From Plesiocystis pacifica SIR-1 (GTDB taxonomy: Bacteria > Myxococcota_A > Polyangia > Nannocystales > Nannocystaceae): a DNA stretch of 64,000 bases. Shown piece by piece: positions 1-8,411 of this stretch (position 1 is the stretch's first letter; the number at the start of each line of letters is the position of its first letter). Both the position numbers and the translations under genes were made by a program. The stretch lies in contig NZ_ABCS01000011.1 of the NCBI RefSeq assembly GCF_000170895.1, positions 62,001-126,000 of the forward strand, read 5' to 3'. The notes beneath the pieces were generated by a model. It was not told where the DNA came from and did no database searches. It was given only the letters and a program-made list of their open reading frames with translations.

Positions 1-1345
1 GGCCCACGGTCACGTTGAGGGGGTCGCCGTCGACATCGAGGGAGGTATCGATGCGCAGCAGCGCCCCGGGCACGGACTGGATGGCGTAGAGCTCCTCGCC
101 CTCGTCGGTGAAGGCGATGTCGGCGAGCACGGGGCTGCCGGTCTGGAGCAGGCCCTGGACGCCGAAGCGGCCGAGGTTCTCCACGCGGTAGTCGCAGATG
201 ATGCCGCCGGGGATGTCGAGCTCGTCGGGGCCGACGCAGGTCTGGGAGTAGCCGCCAGCGTCCAGGGGCTCGCGCTCGACGGCCGTGACCACCTGGATGG
301 ACTGCTCGTAGCGCAGGCTCGAGTAGATCATGGGCCGGGTGCACTCGAGGGTGGAGGTGGGCGCGTTGCCGGCCTCGGCGTCGCAGGCCCGCTCGGCCAG
401 GCCAAAGCCCCCGGGCAGCGAGCTCGACTGGAAGATGTTGGCCTGGTGGACGATCGCCGGCCGCCCGTCGCCGCCGACGAGCAGACCCTCGAGGTTCATG
501 ATCGTCAGGTCGGTGTCGAGGTTGTGGGTGATGTAGGCCAGCGGCGTCGTGGGGTCCGAGCTGACCAGGACGCGGAAGGGCTCGCGGGAGATGCGGTTGG
601 CCTCGGGGTCGTTGCGCAGGAAGCGGAGGCGGTGGAAGTCGCCGCAGTAGCGCCCGCCGTCGACGTCGCCGGCCTGATCGCACTCGAGGGTCGGGGCCCC
701 CGAGCTGCCCTGCCCGCCCGACAGATCGAGGAAGGTGATGCTCGGATCGCCGCGCACGGGGATGAGGATCTTGGCCTCGTCGTCCTCGGTGTCCGGGTCC
801 CAGCCCACGGCCGGCCCGGCGAAGTCGCCGAAGTGGACCGTGCTCCCGGTCGCCACGAAGGGCGCCTCGAGGCACTCGACCGACTGCGGGCGCCCTGCGA
901 TGCGTCGGCAGGGCTGGCTGGCGCTGGGGCGGTCGCCCGCGTCGAGCAGCCCGTCGGGGTTGGCGAAGGCGGCCTCCCAGTAGGCGTCGAGGTCAACGGC
1001 CATCATCCACCCGGCGTTGTAGCGGCGGTCGCTGTTGGCGTTGGTCACGAACAGCCAGCGCGCCGGCTCGCGGCAAAAGCCGCCGCCGCCGCAGACCTCG
1101 TCGGCGCCAGGGCAGTCCGCGTCCTCGAGGCAGGCCTCGCCAGCGGCCGCGGACACCCGCGGATCGAGGAGCACGCCCGAGGGGAAGAGGAAGCTGTCCG
1201 AGGGCGGGTCGATGCCCGGCACGCCCTCGCCGCAGGAGCTCGCCGCCAGGCTCAGCGCGCCGAGCAGACCCAGGCTGAACAGGCTCAGACCCCGTCCGAA
1301 GATGGACGGGGCGGCGTCGCCGAGGGGCTGGGAGCGCGCACGCAT
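1..1345 (-). CDS. Secreted lipoprotein, partial (C-terminus beyond window)
   Basis: The open frame runs from ATG at 1345 off the left edge, giving about 448 residues without a stop. The N-terminus has a hydrophobic stretch ending in a lipobox-like AASSC, so the mature protein is probably a lipid-anchored envelope protein. It is followed by a cysteine pattern (CLEDADC, then VCGGGGFC) common in myxobacterial lipoproteins. Later segments (for example LFVTNANSDRR, LAYITHNLDTDL, LYAIQSVPGALLRID) look like blades of a beta-propeller. No enzyme motif is visible and the function is unknown. It lies 99 bp downstream of recO on the same strand. Confidence 0.75.
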   Translation of the reverse strand, partial: MRARSQPLGDAAPSIFGRGLSLFSLGLLGALSLAASSCGEGVPGIDPPSDSFLFPSGVLLDPRVSAAAGEACLEDADCPGADEVCGGGGFCREPARWLFVTNANSDRRYNAGWMMAVDLDAYWEAAFANPDGLLDAGDRPSASQPCRRIAGRPQSVECLEAPFVATGSTVHFGDFAGPAVGWDPDTEDDEAKILIPVRGDPSITFLDLSGGQGSSGAPTLECDQAGDVDGGRYCGDFHRLRFLRNDPEANRISREPFRVLVSSDPTTPLAYITHNLDTDLTIMNLEGLLVGGDGRPAIVHQANIFQSSSLPGGFGLAERACDAEAGNAPTSTLECTRPMIYSSLRYEQSIQVVTAVEREPLDAGGYSQTCVGPDELDIPGGIICDYRVENLGRFGVQGLLQTGSPVLADIAFTDEGEELYAIQSVPGALLRIDTSLDVDGDPLNVTVG

Positions 1346-1444
1346 GGACCGGGACCCTATCAATTCCGCGGGGGAATTCCAGAGCGCAAAGCCTCGGGGG
1401 TGCGGCCCTTTCACCGGCGGGCCCGGCTTGAGCTCACCCCAGGC

Positions 1445-2251
1445 TCACTCGGAGACCGGCGGGGTCCGGGGAAGCTGGGCAAAAAAGGCGAGCGATCGCA
1501 GGGGCGAGCGCAGCTGGGCCTGGATGAGCTCTGAGCACAGGTCGCGGAGAGATCGCCGAATGGGCGGCTCGGCGTCGGCGTAGCGGGGCGCGCCCTCCCC
1601 TCCAGATCCCACGATCGAGGTCGCCAGCAGCCCCTCGGCCAGCTCGAGCACCGCCGGATCGACCCGCCCCGCCCCGCGACCGTGGGCGAGGCACAGCGCG
1701 CCGCCTCGACCGGTCGAGAAGGGCACGCCGTCGCGCCCGGCCAGCACGGGGTCACCGCACACCGAGCAAGACGCCAGCGCCGGGAGCAGCCCGAGGCTGT
1801 GCAGCAAGCTCAGCTCGAAGCGGCGCAGGGTCCCCGGGTCCCGCGCGTCTGGGTCCAGGGCGGTCTCGATGGCGTCGCACAGCAGCGCGAAGGAGGTCGG
1901 GTCGGCCGCGCTCCCGCCGAGCAGGCGATCGCTGAGCTCGCACAGGTAGTTCACGTAGGCGAAGGCCTCGAGGTCCCGGCCCAGGCGGCTGTGCTCGGTG
2001 GTCGGCGAGAAGCGATCGAGGGGGGTCAGCGAGCCGCGCCCGCGCCCGAGCACCGCCTCTCCCCTGCCCCCCACGGGCAATCCGCCGGGGAAGCGCTTGT
2101 GGCTGCGCCGCGCCGCGCGGGCGAAGGCGTCGACCTTGCCCAGGGTCGGCGTCAGCAGGATCACCACCAGGTCGGCCTCGCGGTAGGCCCGGGTGCGCAG
2201 GACCACCGCGGGCGTGACCGCGGCTCCCTGCTCTGAGCGCTCGCTGCCCAT
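1445..2251 (-). CDS. recO: DNA repair protein RecO
   Basis: RecO loads RecA onto SSB-coated single-stranded DNA together with RecR in gap repair. The 268-residue product fits the family length (about 240-270). The N-terminal OB-fold region is recognisable (VLRTRAYREADLVVILLT), and a CSVCG pair followed by a later cysteine matches the zinc-binding part of RecO. ATG at 2251 is chosen; a GTG eleven codons downstream (before TPAVVLRTR) would fit the usual RecO start equally well. It lies 23 bp after mgtE on the same strand, so the two are probably cotranscribed. Confidence 0.9.
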   Translation of the reverse strand: MGSERSEQGAAVTPAVVLRTRAYREADLVVILLTPTLGKVDAFARAARRSHKRFPGGLPVGGRGEAVLGRGRGSLTPLDRFSPTTEHSRLGRDLEAFAYVNYLCELSDRLLGGSAADPTSFALLCDAIETALDPDARDPGTLRRFELSLLHSLGLLPALASCSVCGDPVLAGRDGVPFSTGRGGALCLAHGRGAGRVDPAVLELAEGLLATSIVGSGGEGAPRYADAEPPIRRSLRDLCSELIQAQLRSPLRSLAFFAQLPRTPPVSE

Positions 2252-2274
2252 GACTCGAGGTTGGGGTCCTGGCT

Positions 2275-3630
2275 CTAGACGCTGACGTGCAACAGCACCG
2301 TCGCCAGCCAGAAGTAGAACATGAGCCCGAGGATGTCGACGGCGGTGGTCACGAAGGGCCCGGTCGACACGGCAGGGTCGATGTCGAGGCGGTCCATGAC
2401 CAGGGGGATGCAGGTCCCGACGGCGGCCGCGATGGTCATCGAGCCCATCATGCCCAGGGTCAAGACGACCCCGAGGGCGACCAGGCTCTCGACCTCGATG
2501 CCCAGCAGCGGCGCGCACAGGGCGATGCCCACGCCGTAGAGCGCGCCCAGGCTCAGGCCCAGACCCACCTCCCGCAGGATCAGCCGGGAGATGCTCGCGG
2601 TCTCGACGTAGCCCACGGCCAGGCCGCGGACGACGATGGTCGAGCTCTGGGTGCCGACGTTTCCGCCCATCCCGGCGATCACCGGCATGAACAGGGCCAG
2701 GGCGGGGACCGACTCGAGCGCGCCCTCGAAGCCCGAGAGCGCCCCGGCCACGAGCACGCCGCCGCCCGCGGCGGCCGCCAGCCACGGCACCCGGGCCCGG
2801 AAGCTCGACCAAAAGGCGCGGTGATCGACGAGCTCTTCGCCGGCGCCGGCCATCTTGAGGATGTCCTCGGTGGCCTCTTCGCGGAGCACGTCGACGATGT
2901 CGTCGATGGTCACGATGCCGCACAGCCGGCGCTGGTCGTCGACCACGGGCACGGACACCAGGTCGTAGCGCGAGGCGATGTCCGCGACCTCCTCCTGGTC
3001 AGCCTCGCGGTCGACGTACTGGAGCTCGGCGTCCATGACCTCGCGGATCGAGTCGTCCCGGCGCGAGGTCAGCAGCACGCGCAGGGTGACCACGCCGACG
3101 AGGCGCTCGTCCTCGTCGACGACATAGACATAGAAGGCTTGATCCGGGGGGTCCTCGACCTCCTGGATGGTCCGCACCGCCTCGGCGACGGTGACGTTGT
3201 CGAACACGCGGATGTAGTCCAGCGACATGATGCCGCCGGCGGTGTCGTCGTCGTAGCCGAGGAGCTGCTCGACCTCGTCCGCGTCCTCGGGATCGAGGCG
3301 GGTCAGGATCTGGCGCAGCTGGGTCTCTTCGACGCGGCCGAGGATGTCCGCGACGTCGTCGGACTCGAGGTCGTCGAGCAGCACCGCGACCTCTTCCGGG
3401 GCCAGCCGGGCGACGATCTCGGCGGCCGTCTCGTCGCGCAGCTCGCCGAACACCCCCGCCCGGCGCTCGACGGACAGGGTCTGGAGGATGCGGTCTTGGT
3501 CCTCGGCCAGCAGGTTGTCGAGCTGGCTGGCGATCTGCACCTCGTCGAGGCGCTGCAGCGCGCGGGCGAGGCGGCGGTGCTCGCCCCGACGGACCAGGCG
3601 GCTCAGATCGATCTTGATGTTGACTGCCAC
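2275..3630 (-). CDS. mgtE: Magnesium transporter MgtE
   Basis: MgtE is a Mg2+-gated inner-membrane channel. The 451-residue protein has the complete family architecture: an N-terminal helical MgtE_N domain (DRILQTLSVERR, LLDDLESDDVADIL), a pair of CBS domains (AVRTIQEVEDPPDQAFYVYVV, then LVSVPVVDDQRRLCGIVTIDD) and a five-helix membrane domain with the conserved pore region MPVIAGMGGNVGTQS. The start is GTG at 3630. It leads a probable two-gene unit with recO and is separated from the upstream rodZ-like gene by a strong hairpin at 3698-3726. Confidence 0.95.
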   Translation of the reverse strand: MAVNIKIDLSRLVRRGEHRRLARALQRLDEVQIASQLDNLLAEDQDRILQTLSVERRAGVFGELRDETAAEIVARLAPEEVAVLLDDLESDDVADILGRVEETQLRQILTRLDPEDADEVEQLLGYDDDTAGGIMSLDYIRVFDNVTVAEAVRTIQEVEDPPDQAFYVYVVDEDERLVGVVTLRVLLTSRRDDSIREVMDAELQYVDREADQEEVADIASRYDLVSVPVVDDQRRLCGIVTIDDIVDVLREEATEDILKMAGAGEELVDHRAFWSSFRARVPWLAAAAGGGVLVAGALSGFEGALESVPALALFMPVIAGMGGNVGTQSSTIVVRGLAVGYVETASISRLILREVGLGLSLGALYGVGIALCAPLLGIEVESLVALGVVLTLGMMGSMTIAAAVGTCIPLVMDRLDIDPAVSTGPFVTTAVDILGLMFYFWLATVLLHVSV

Positions 3631-3697
3631 GCCTCGCTCCCGCGTCGGGCATGGTACGTCAGCAGCGGCGCAGGTCCAGGTCGAGTCCAGCTCGAAT

Positions 3698-3726
3698 CGA
3701 CTCGAATTCGAATCGAGTTCGAGTCG
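3698..3726. terminator. 13-bp hairpin between rodZ-like gene and mgtE
   Basis: An inverted repeat of 13 bp (arms 3698-3710 and 3714-3726) surrounds a 3-nt AAT loop; one position is a G-U wobble on the plus strand. It begins 8 bp beyond the stop codon of the minus-strand rodZ-like gene. There is no T-run after the stem on the minus strand, so it could be a U-less terminator, an mRNA-stabilising hairpin or a protein-binding palindrome. The surrounding 3685-3726 is built from repeats of CTCGAAT/TCGAGT words. Confidence 0.5.
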
Positions 3727-3733
3727 GTCACGA

Positions 3734-4558
3734 TCACAGCCCGCCGGTGCCGGGGCTCACCCCAGCTGCCTGACCGCTGGCGAGCGAGAAGGCCGCGAGG
3801 ACGACCAGCGCGACGGCGAGGGCGACCACGACCCACAGCACGATCTGCGCCATGGGCAAGCGCGCGACCCAGTCCACGGCCCACTCCCGGACGCGCCGGC
3901 GCAGCCCGTCGAGGCTCTCGGCCAGAGCCGGCGGGAGCAGGGGCAAGTTGGCCACCTGGGCGTCGGCGAGGGAGCGCGGGGGCTTGCTGGCGCTGGGCTT
4001 GGGCTCGGCCAGGGCCGCGGGGCCGCGCCGCACGGGACGCTCCTCGGTGCGGGCCGGCCGAGCGAGGCTCGGGGCGCGGAGGCCGGGGCGGACGGGCTCG
4101 CTCGCCTTCTTGTTCTTGCTGCGCTCGAGCTTGGCGCGGGCCTGGTAGGCCCGGGGCGCTTTGGCGGCGCGGAGGTTGGACTCGGCGTCGGCGGCCTCGC
4201 GCCGGCGCGTCCGCAGCTGCTCGCGCTCTTGGTCGTAGAGCAGACCCTGGACCGTGTCCGGGTCGAGCTCGAGGGAGCGGGCGCAGCAGCGCAGGAAGCC
4301 CTTGATGAACACCATCCCGGGGAGCCCGTCGTGGCGGTCCTCCTCGAGCAGCTCGAGCTGGCGCCGGGGGATCTTGGTGGCGACGGCGAGCTGGTCCAGG
4401 CTCAGGCCCTGGCGCTTGCGGTGAGCTCGGATGTAGCTCCCGGCCGTGGTCGCATCATCGACGCTTGGCTCGAGCGCAGCTCCAGCGTCGTCGCTGGGCT
4501 GGAGGGCGGCCACCGGCTGAGCGGCGACGACCCGAAGACGACCGGTGTCGACTCGCAT
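3734..4558 (-). CDS. RodZ-like helix-turn-helix membrane protein
   Basis: Residues about 40-105 form an Xre/RodZ-type helix-turn-helix (SYIRAHRKRQGLSLDQLA, IPRRQLELLEEDR, FIKGFLR). A basic linker follows, and one membrane helix (IVLWVVVALAVALVVLAAF) lies close to the C-terminus. In typical RodZ the helix is followed by a periplasmic domain; here only about 20 residues follow, so that domain is missing. RodZ links MreB to the cell-shape machinery at the inner membrane. The gene follows a pilF-like TPR lipoprotein, the same order as the pilF-rodZ neighbourhood of Gammaproteobacteria. ATG at 4558 is preferred over GTG at 4579 on codon usage. Confidence 0.75.
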   Translation of the reverse strand: MRVDTGRLRVVAAQPVAALQPSDDAGAALEPSVDDATTAGSYIRAHRKRQGLSLDQLAVATKIPRRQLELLEEDRHDGLPGMVFIKGFLRCCARSLELDPDTVQGLLYDQEREQLRTRRREAADAESNLRAAKAPRAYQARAKLERSKNKKASEPVRPGLRAPSLARPARTEERPVRRGPAALAEPKPSASKPPRSLADAQVANLPLLPPALAESLDGLRRRVREWAVDWVARLPMAQIVLWVVVALAVALVVLAAFSLASGQAAGVSPGTGGL

Positions 4559-4749
4559 TGGGCGCAAGTGTGCAGCCACGTCCAGGGGGTGGGCAAGGCG
4601 CTGGCTTCGGCGAACGGCGTGAGCCTCCCCTGCGCGCGAACTGCAGGTTCATGGAATGTGAAAAGGCGCGCTGAGTGGCCCTCAGCGGCCCTTGAACGCA
4701 CCTTCGGGCGCGTGTTTTTCGCGCCCAACGTCCCGGCACGGGGGGATCC

Positions 4750-5640
4750 TCAGGGCGATCCCGCCCGACTGGTCGTTTGCGCGCCAGCCGCAGCGACCGT
4801 TTGGAACTCCCGACAGGCGTCAGCGAGGCAACTGCGCGGGGCCAGGTCGAGGCACGCGCGGAAGCTCTGCCCGGCGGCGTCGCTGTGTCCCATCCGCATC
4901 TGCGCGATGCCGGCGACGCGGTGGACGTCCTGGATTGGGCAACGATCGTCGTTGACGACGGTCATCGCCTGCTCGAGGGCGGCCTCGGTCATGTCGTAGT
5001 CGAGGTAGACCTGCGCGAGGCGGTAGCGGCCCACGCAGTAGTCCGGGTTGATCAGCACGGCCTGGCGCAGCTCGGTCATCGCGGCGACCAGGTCGCCGGC
5101 CTCGTAGTAGGCCCAGCCGAGGTTGGCCAGGGCCGAGTACTTCTCGGTGTAGAACTGCGTGTCGAGGGCGTGCTCGAGCTCGCCCTTGGCCCGCTCGTAG
5201 TCGTGGAAGTAGAGCGAGACCACGGCCATGGAGTTGTAGGCCCGGCCCAGGCCCGGATCGTCCTCGGTGTAGGCCTGCGTGGCCAAATCGAAGGACTCGT
5301 GGGCCTGACGGTGCAGATCGTCGGCGCGCTCGCGCTGGGCCAGGGCGGCCTCGTCCGTCAGGCACATCTCGGACTCGATGAACTCGACGATGGTCCGCCC
5401 CTCGTGGAGCTGGAGCAGCCCCAATAGATAGAGGGAGTCGCCGTGGGTCGGGACGGCGTCGAGGGCCATCTCGATGTGCTTCTTGGCGTCGTCGTACGCG
5501 CCGTTTTGAGCCGAGCCCAGGGCGATCTCGTAATGGTCCGTGGCCGTCTCGAGCTGCTCCTCTGGACTCACGCGATCGTGGGCGCAGGCCAGCGTCGAGA
5601 GGCAGAGCGCGGTGGCGAGCACGACGATGCGACGATGCAT
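4750..5640 (-). CDS. TPR lipoprotein, PilF/Tgl-like
   Basis: The 296-residue protein begins with a signal peptide ending in STLAC (near-lipobox, cysteine at residue 19) followed by at least five tetratricopeptide repeats (YEIALGSAQNGAYDDAKKHI, AYNSMAVVSLYFHDYERA, LANLGWAYYEAGDLVAAM, GRYRLAQVYLDYDMTEAA). PilF/Tgl lipoproteins pilot the PilQ secretin to the outer membrane in type IV pilus assembly. That specific role is inferred from the fold and from the rodZ-like gene immediately downstream; a generic TPR lipoprotein cannot be excluded. C-terminal cysteines (CPIQDV, CLDLAPRSCLADAC) are extra to the classic family. Confidence 0.7.
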   Translation of the reverse strand: MHRRIVVLATALCLSTLACAHDRVSPEEQLETATDHYEIALGSAQNGAYDDAKKHIEMALDAVPTHGDSLYLLGLLQLHEGRTIVEFIESEMCLTDEAALAQRERADDLHRQAHESFDLATQAYTEDDPGLGRAYNSMAVVSLYFHDYERAKGELEHALDTQFYTEKYSALANLGWAYYEAGDLVAAMTELRQAVLINPDYCVGRYRLAQVYLDYDMTEAALEQAMTVVNDDRCPIQDVHRVAGIAQMRMGHSDAAGQSFRACLDLAPRSCLADACREFQTVAAAGAQTTSRAGSP

Positions 5641-5908
5641 GCCACTGCCATATCAAGGTGCCGTGAGCCGCCCAAAAAAGCGTCTCGACGCCGCCCAGAG
5701 GCCGACGAGCTCCTGCGCCGGGGTCGCCGCTGGAGCCTGGAGATCACCCCCTTCGACGCGCGCCCACGGTTCCAGTTTCAGCTTCTGTTCGGGCGCGAGT
5801 CCGGTGTAATTTCAAAGCCTTGGCCCTCGAATGGGGGCACCGGCGAAGGGCCTCCCCAGGCTCCCTGGACCCCGGCCTCCAGGCCCCCTACCCTCCCGCT
5901 CCTCGACC

Positions 5909-6880
5909 ATGCGCGTCCACGTGCTCCACCATGCCCGCTGCTTCGATGGCGCTGCTTCGGCCGCGCTCTTCGCAGCCTTTGCCCGGGCTCGCCACGGCAA
6001 AGAGCGCCTCGACCTGCGCTTTTTGCCCAAGCAGCACCGCCAGGGTGACCCCTTTGACGACGGCGACTTCGAGGGCGCCGACGAGGCGGCGATCGTCGAC
6101 TTTCGCTACTCCCAGCGCCCCGGGCTGAGCTGGTACTTCGACCACCACCGCTCGGCCTTTCAGCTCCCCGGCGACCGCGAGCACTTCGAGGCCGACACCA
6201 GCGGCCAAAAATTCCACGACCCGACCGCGCCGAGCTGCACTGGCTACCTCGCCCGCGTGGTCCACGAACAATTCGGGGTCGACCTGAGCGCCCACGCCGA
6301 GCTGATCCGCTGGGGCGAGATCATCGACTCCGCCGACTTCGCCACCCCCGAGGTCGCGGTGCTCTACGAGCAGCCCGCCATGCACCTCGCGGCTTGGATC
6401 CAGACGGCCTCGGACCCCGAGGCGATCGCGGGCTTCATCGAGGCCCTGCTGACCACGCCCTTCGAGCGCCTGGCCAAAGCCGACTGGGTCCGCGCCCTCG
6501 TCGAGCCCCGCCTCGCCTCCCACCGCGAGGACATCGAGCTGCTCCGGCGCCGGGTCGAAGTGGGCGCCGGGGTCTGCGTCTACGACCTCGTCGACGACGG
6601 CCCCCGGGTGCTGAGCCACTTCATCCCCTACTACCTCGACCCGAGCATCCGCTATAGCATCGGGGCGTACGCGCACCCCGACGGCGATCTGCGCCTGTCG
6701 GTGGGCTTCAACCCGTGGCTCGCGCCCGAGACCCGGCGCCATGACCTGGCCCAGCTGTGCGAAGCCCACGGCGGCGGCGGGCACCCCTTCGTCGCGGGGG
6801 CGGCCTTCGCCCTGAGCCAGCGGGCCGATCTCGATCGGGCCGTGCAGGGGATCGCCTCCGTGCTCCGGGGTCCGGCGTGA
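5909..6880 (+). CDS. DHH-family phosphoesterase
   Basis: A 323-residue protein with metal-binding motifs of the DHH superfamily in order: CFDGAASAAL near the N-terminus (Asp13), IVDFRY, FDHHRS at about residues 76-81, and DSADF around 135. A C-terminal GGGGHPFVAGA (about residue 288) matches the DHHA1 substrate-binding motif. Family members hydrolyse phosphodiester bonds in small nucleotides, short oligonucleotides or similar substrates; the substrate here is unknown. ATG at 5909 places the first motif at the expected distance. The stop overlaps the GTG of the next gene by 4 bases, indicating translational coupling. Confidence 0.85.
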   Translation: MRVHVLHHARCFDGAASAALFAAFARARHGKERLDLRFLPKQHRQGDPFDDGDFEGADEAAIVDFRYSQRPGLSWYFDHHRSAFQLPGDREHFEADTSGQKFHDPTAPSCTGYLARVVHEQFGVDLSAHAELIRWGEIIDSADFATPEVAVLYEQPAMHLAAWIQTASDPEAIAGFIEALLTTPFERLAKADWVRALVEPRLASHREDIELLRRRVEVGAGVCVYDLVDDGPRVLSHFIPYYLDPSIRYSIGAYAHPDGDLRLSVGFNPWLAPETRRHDLAQLCEAHGGGGHPFVAGAAFALSQRADLDRAVQGIASVLRGPA

Positions 6881-7428
6881 CCGCCCCAGAGCCGCTCCGC
6901 GGGCACCTCGTGCAGCTGCGCGCCCGGGTCGACGCTCACTTCGAGGCGGCCGTGGCTCGAAGCCCCAGCTCGTTTCGCTGCGCCGAGGGCTGCGACGCCT
7001 GCTGCCACCAGCGCTTCTCCGTGTTCGAGGTCGAGGCCGCGCCGGTGCGCGAAGCCCTCGCTCGCCTCGCCGTCGACGACCCCGCCCTGCGCCAGCGCGT
7101 GGCCGATCAGGGCGCCGACGGGGGGCTCGAACACTGCGCGTTGCTCGTGGATGGGCGCTGCGCCGTCTACGAACAGCGCCCGATGATCTGCCGCTCCCAC
7201 GGCTTGCCCGTGGCCGTGCCCGACCCCAACCCAGGGCCCGAGGACCCCCCGGGCACCCTCGTCGTCGACCACTGCCCGCTCAACTTCACCGACGCGCCGC
7301 CGCCCCGAGACAGCGTCCTGATCCTCGACGCGGTCAATCGGCCCCTGAGTGTCCTGGCCGAGCTGTGGAGTTCTGGGGCACAGCGGGTGGGGCTCGCTGC
7401 CCTGGCTCGCGCGACGCCAGAAAAATGA
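6877..7428 (+). CDS. YkgJ family cysteine-cluster protein
   Basis: The 183-residue product has the YkgJ/CxxCx zinc-or-iron cluster signature: C35-x3-C39-x2-C42-C43 followed by HCALLVDGRCAVYEQRPMIC and a later DHCPLNF. The family is widespread but its function is not established; metal or Fe-S binding is generally assumed. The start is a GTG inside the 4-base overlap (GTGA) with the upstream DHH phosphoesterase, so the two are coupled and may act together. Confidence 0.85.
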   Translation: MTAPEPLRGHLVQLRARVDAHFEAAVARSPSSFRCAEGCDACCHQRFSVFEVEAAPVREALARLAVDDPALRQRVADQGADGGLEHCALLVDGRCAVYEQRPMICRSHGLPVAVPDPNPGPEDPPGTLVVDHCPLNFTDAPPPRDSVLILDAVNRPLSVLAELWSSGAQRVGLAALARATPEK

Positions 7429-7488
7429 AAGCGATCGCCCCCTTGGTGCGATGTACCCAAGAGAGCCGAGAAGGAAAGCGAGGGTGCC

Positions 7489-7563
7489 GTGCGAGGAACG
7501 AGCTGGAAAATCTGGATGACCGTCGTGATGCTGGGTCTGCTGCAGGTGGTCATCACCGGCTGA
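7489..7563 (+). CDS. Possible 24-residue single-helix membrane peptide
   Basis: In the gap between ykgJ-like and the initiator tRNA, a GTG at 7489 preceded by purine-rich AAGGAAAGCGAGG opens a 24-codon frame. It reads RGTSWKIW followed by a hydrophobic run MTVVMLGLLQVVITG and a stop at 7561. This resembles very small one-pass membrane peptides. No conservation can be judged here, so it is only a candidate. Confidence 0.3.
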   Translation: MRGTSWKIWMTVVMLGLLQVVITG

Positions 7564-7659
7564 GCCCGGCGCGACGAACCCGCGAAAGTCGTCTGCGGAG
7601 CTGCCAGCCACCTCGTTGGGGGCTGCGTTTCCCGCAGCGAAAAGAATCAAAAAAAGTCC

Positions 7660-7688
7660 TTGACCCGGTCGGGGCGACCGCCTAAATA
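7660..7688 (+). promoter_or_regulatory. Sigma-70 promoter of the initiator tRNA gene
   Basis: TTGACC at 7660-7665 and TAAATA at 7683-7688 are separated by exactly 17 bp. The bases after the -10 box (CCTGCTCCC) form a GC-rich discriminator of the kind associated with stringent control of stable-RNA promoters. The expected start is about 7695, leaving a leader of roughly 35 nt that contains two copies of ACGGCAACGCCGA (7698-7723 region). Confidence 0.8.
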
Positions 7689-7730
7689 CCTGCTCCCACG
7701 GCAACGCCGAACGGCAACGCCGACGCTCGA

Positions 7731-7804
7731 TGCGGGGTGGAGCAGCCAGGTAGCTCGCCGGGCTCATAACCCGGAGGCCACAGGTTCAAATCCTGTCCCC
7801 GCTA
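7731..7804 (+). tRNA. Initiator tRNA-fMet (CAT)
   Basis: A full cloverleaf of 74 nt aligns base for base with bacterial tRNA-fMet. The anticodon stem carries the three consecutive G-C pairs typical of initiators (GGG CTCATAA CCC), with anticodon CAT. The acceptor has an unpaired first position, here T1 opposite T72 rather than the usual C-A. The T-loop reads GGTTCAAATCC. CCA is not encoded (CTC follows A73). A promoter lies upstream and a textbook terminator follows within 7 bases, so it is a single-gene unit. Confidence 0.95.
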
Positions 7805-7810
7805 CTCTCG

Positions 7811-7849
7811 AAGACCTTCAGACATCCGTCTGAAGGTCTTCTTCTTTTT
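7811..7849 (+). terminator. Intrinsic terminator of tRNA-fMet
   Basis: A perfect 13-bp stem (7811-7823 with 7828-7840) and an ATCC loop are followed by CTTCTTTTT. It sits 6 bases after the tRNA 3' end. Confidence 0.95.
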
Positions 7850-7975
7850 GCCGCTCCGGCTGGCAAGGCCCAGGATGAGCTCCGACCGGGCGGGGTCGGG
7901 AACTCGGGTTCGGGCCTGATCGATCGCGCGCTCCACAACGCGTGCGCGCCGTCACGATCCGTGGATACTCGGGGG

Positions 7976-8290
7976 GTGACGCGTCTGCGCTTCGGTCGAG
8001 ACTTTGGCGTGATGGATGTCCCACGTGGGACGACCCTGCTCGCCGCGGCCAGCCGAGCCGGCGCGCCCCTGGGCAACGCGTGCCGCGGACGCGGGGTGTG
8101 CCGAGCCTGCGCCGTCGTGCCGATCACGGGGGCCGAACACTTGAGCGCAGCAACGGACGAGGAACGTCGATTCGGTCTCGAGGCGCCGTGGCGCATGGCG
8201 TGCCTGACCCGCGTCGACGGCGACGGCGAGGTGGTGTTGTGGACACCAAACTGGGGCGGTTGGCCGGACGGTGAGGGCGGCCTGGGCTGA
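7976..8290 (+). CDS. 2Fe-2S ferredoxin-type iron-sulfur protein
   Basis: A small protein of 104 residues with the plant/adrenodoxin-type 2Fe-2S ligand pattern C36-x5-C42-x2-C45 and a fourth cysteine at 76 (WRMACLTRV). The N-terminus (LRFGRDFGVMDVPRGTTLLAAA) is the usual beta-grasp start. It would serve as a one-electron carrier in the cytoplasm. GTG at 7976 was chosen from the fold; GTG at 7961 is in frame and possible, and neither has a clear ribosome site. No reductase or oxygenase partner is adjacent; the next gene is a fatty acyl-AMP ligase 121 bp downstream. Confidence 0.8.
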   Translation: MTRLRFGRDFGVMDVPRGTTLLAAASRAGAPLGNACRGRGVCRACAVVPITGAEHLSAATDEERRFGLEAPWRMACLTRVDGDGEVVLWTPNWGGWPDGEGGLG

Positions 8291-8411
8291 ACCCCGCGCG
8301 GCGAGTTAACACCGCTCCGAATGGGATTGCGCGCACGCGCAGTCCGCTGCGCCCTTGACCTCGGGGACCGGCCTTGGGCATGGAAAGGCCCAGGCGGAGC
8401 CGGACTAGCCG

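Noticed and set aside
1362..1378. Inverted repeat AATTCC...GGAATT after recO
   Set aside because: A 6-bp arm without a T-run is too weak to call a terminator.
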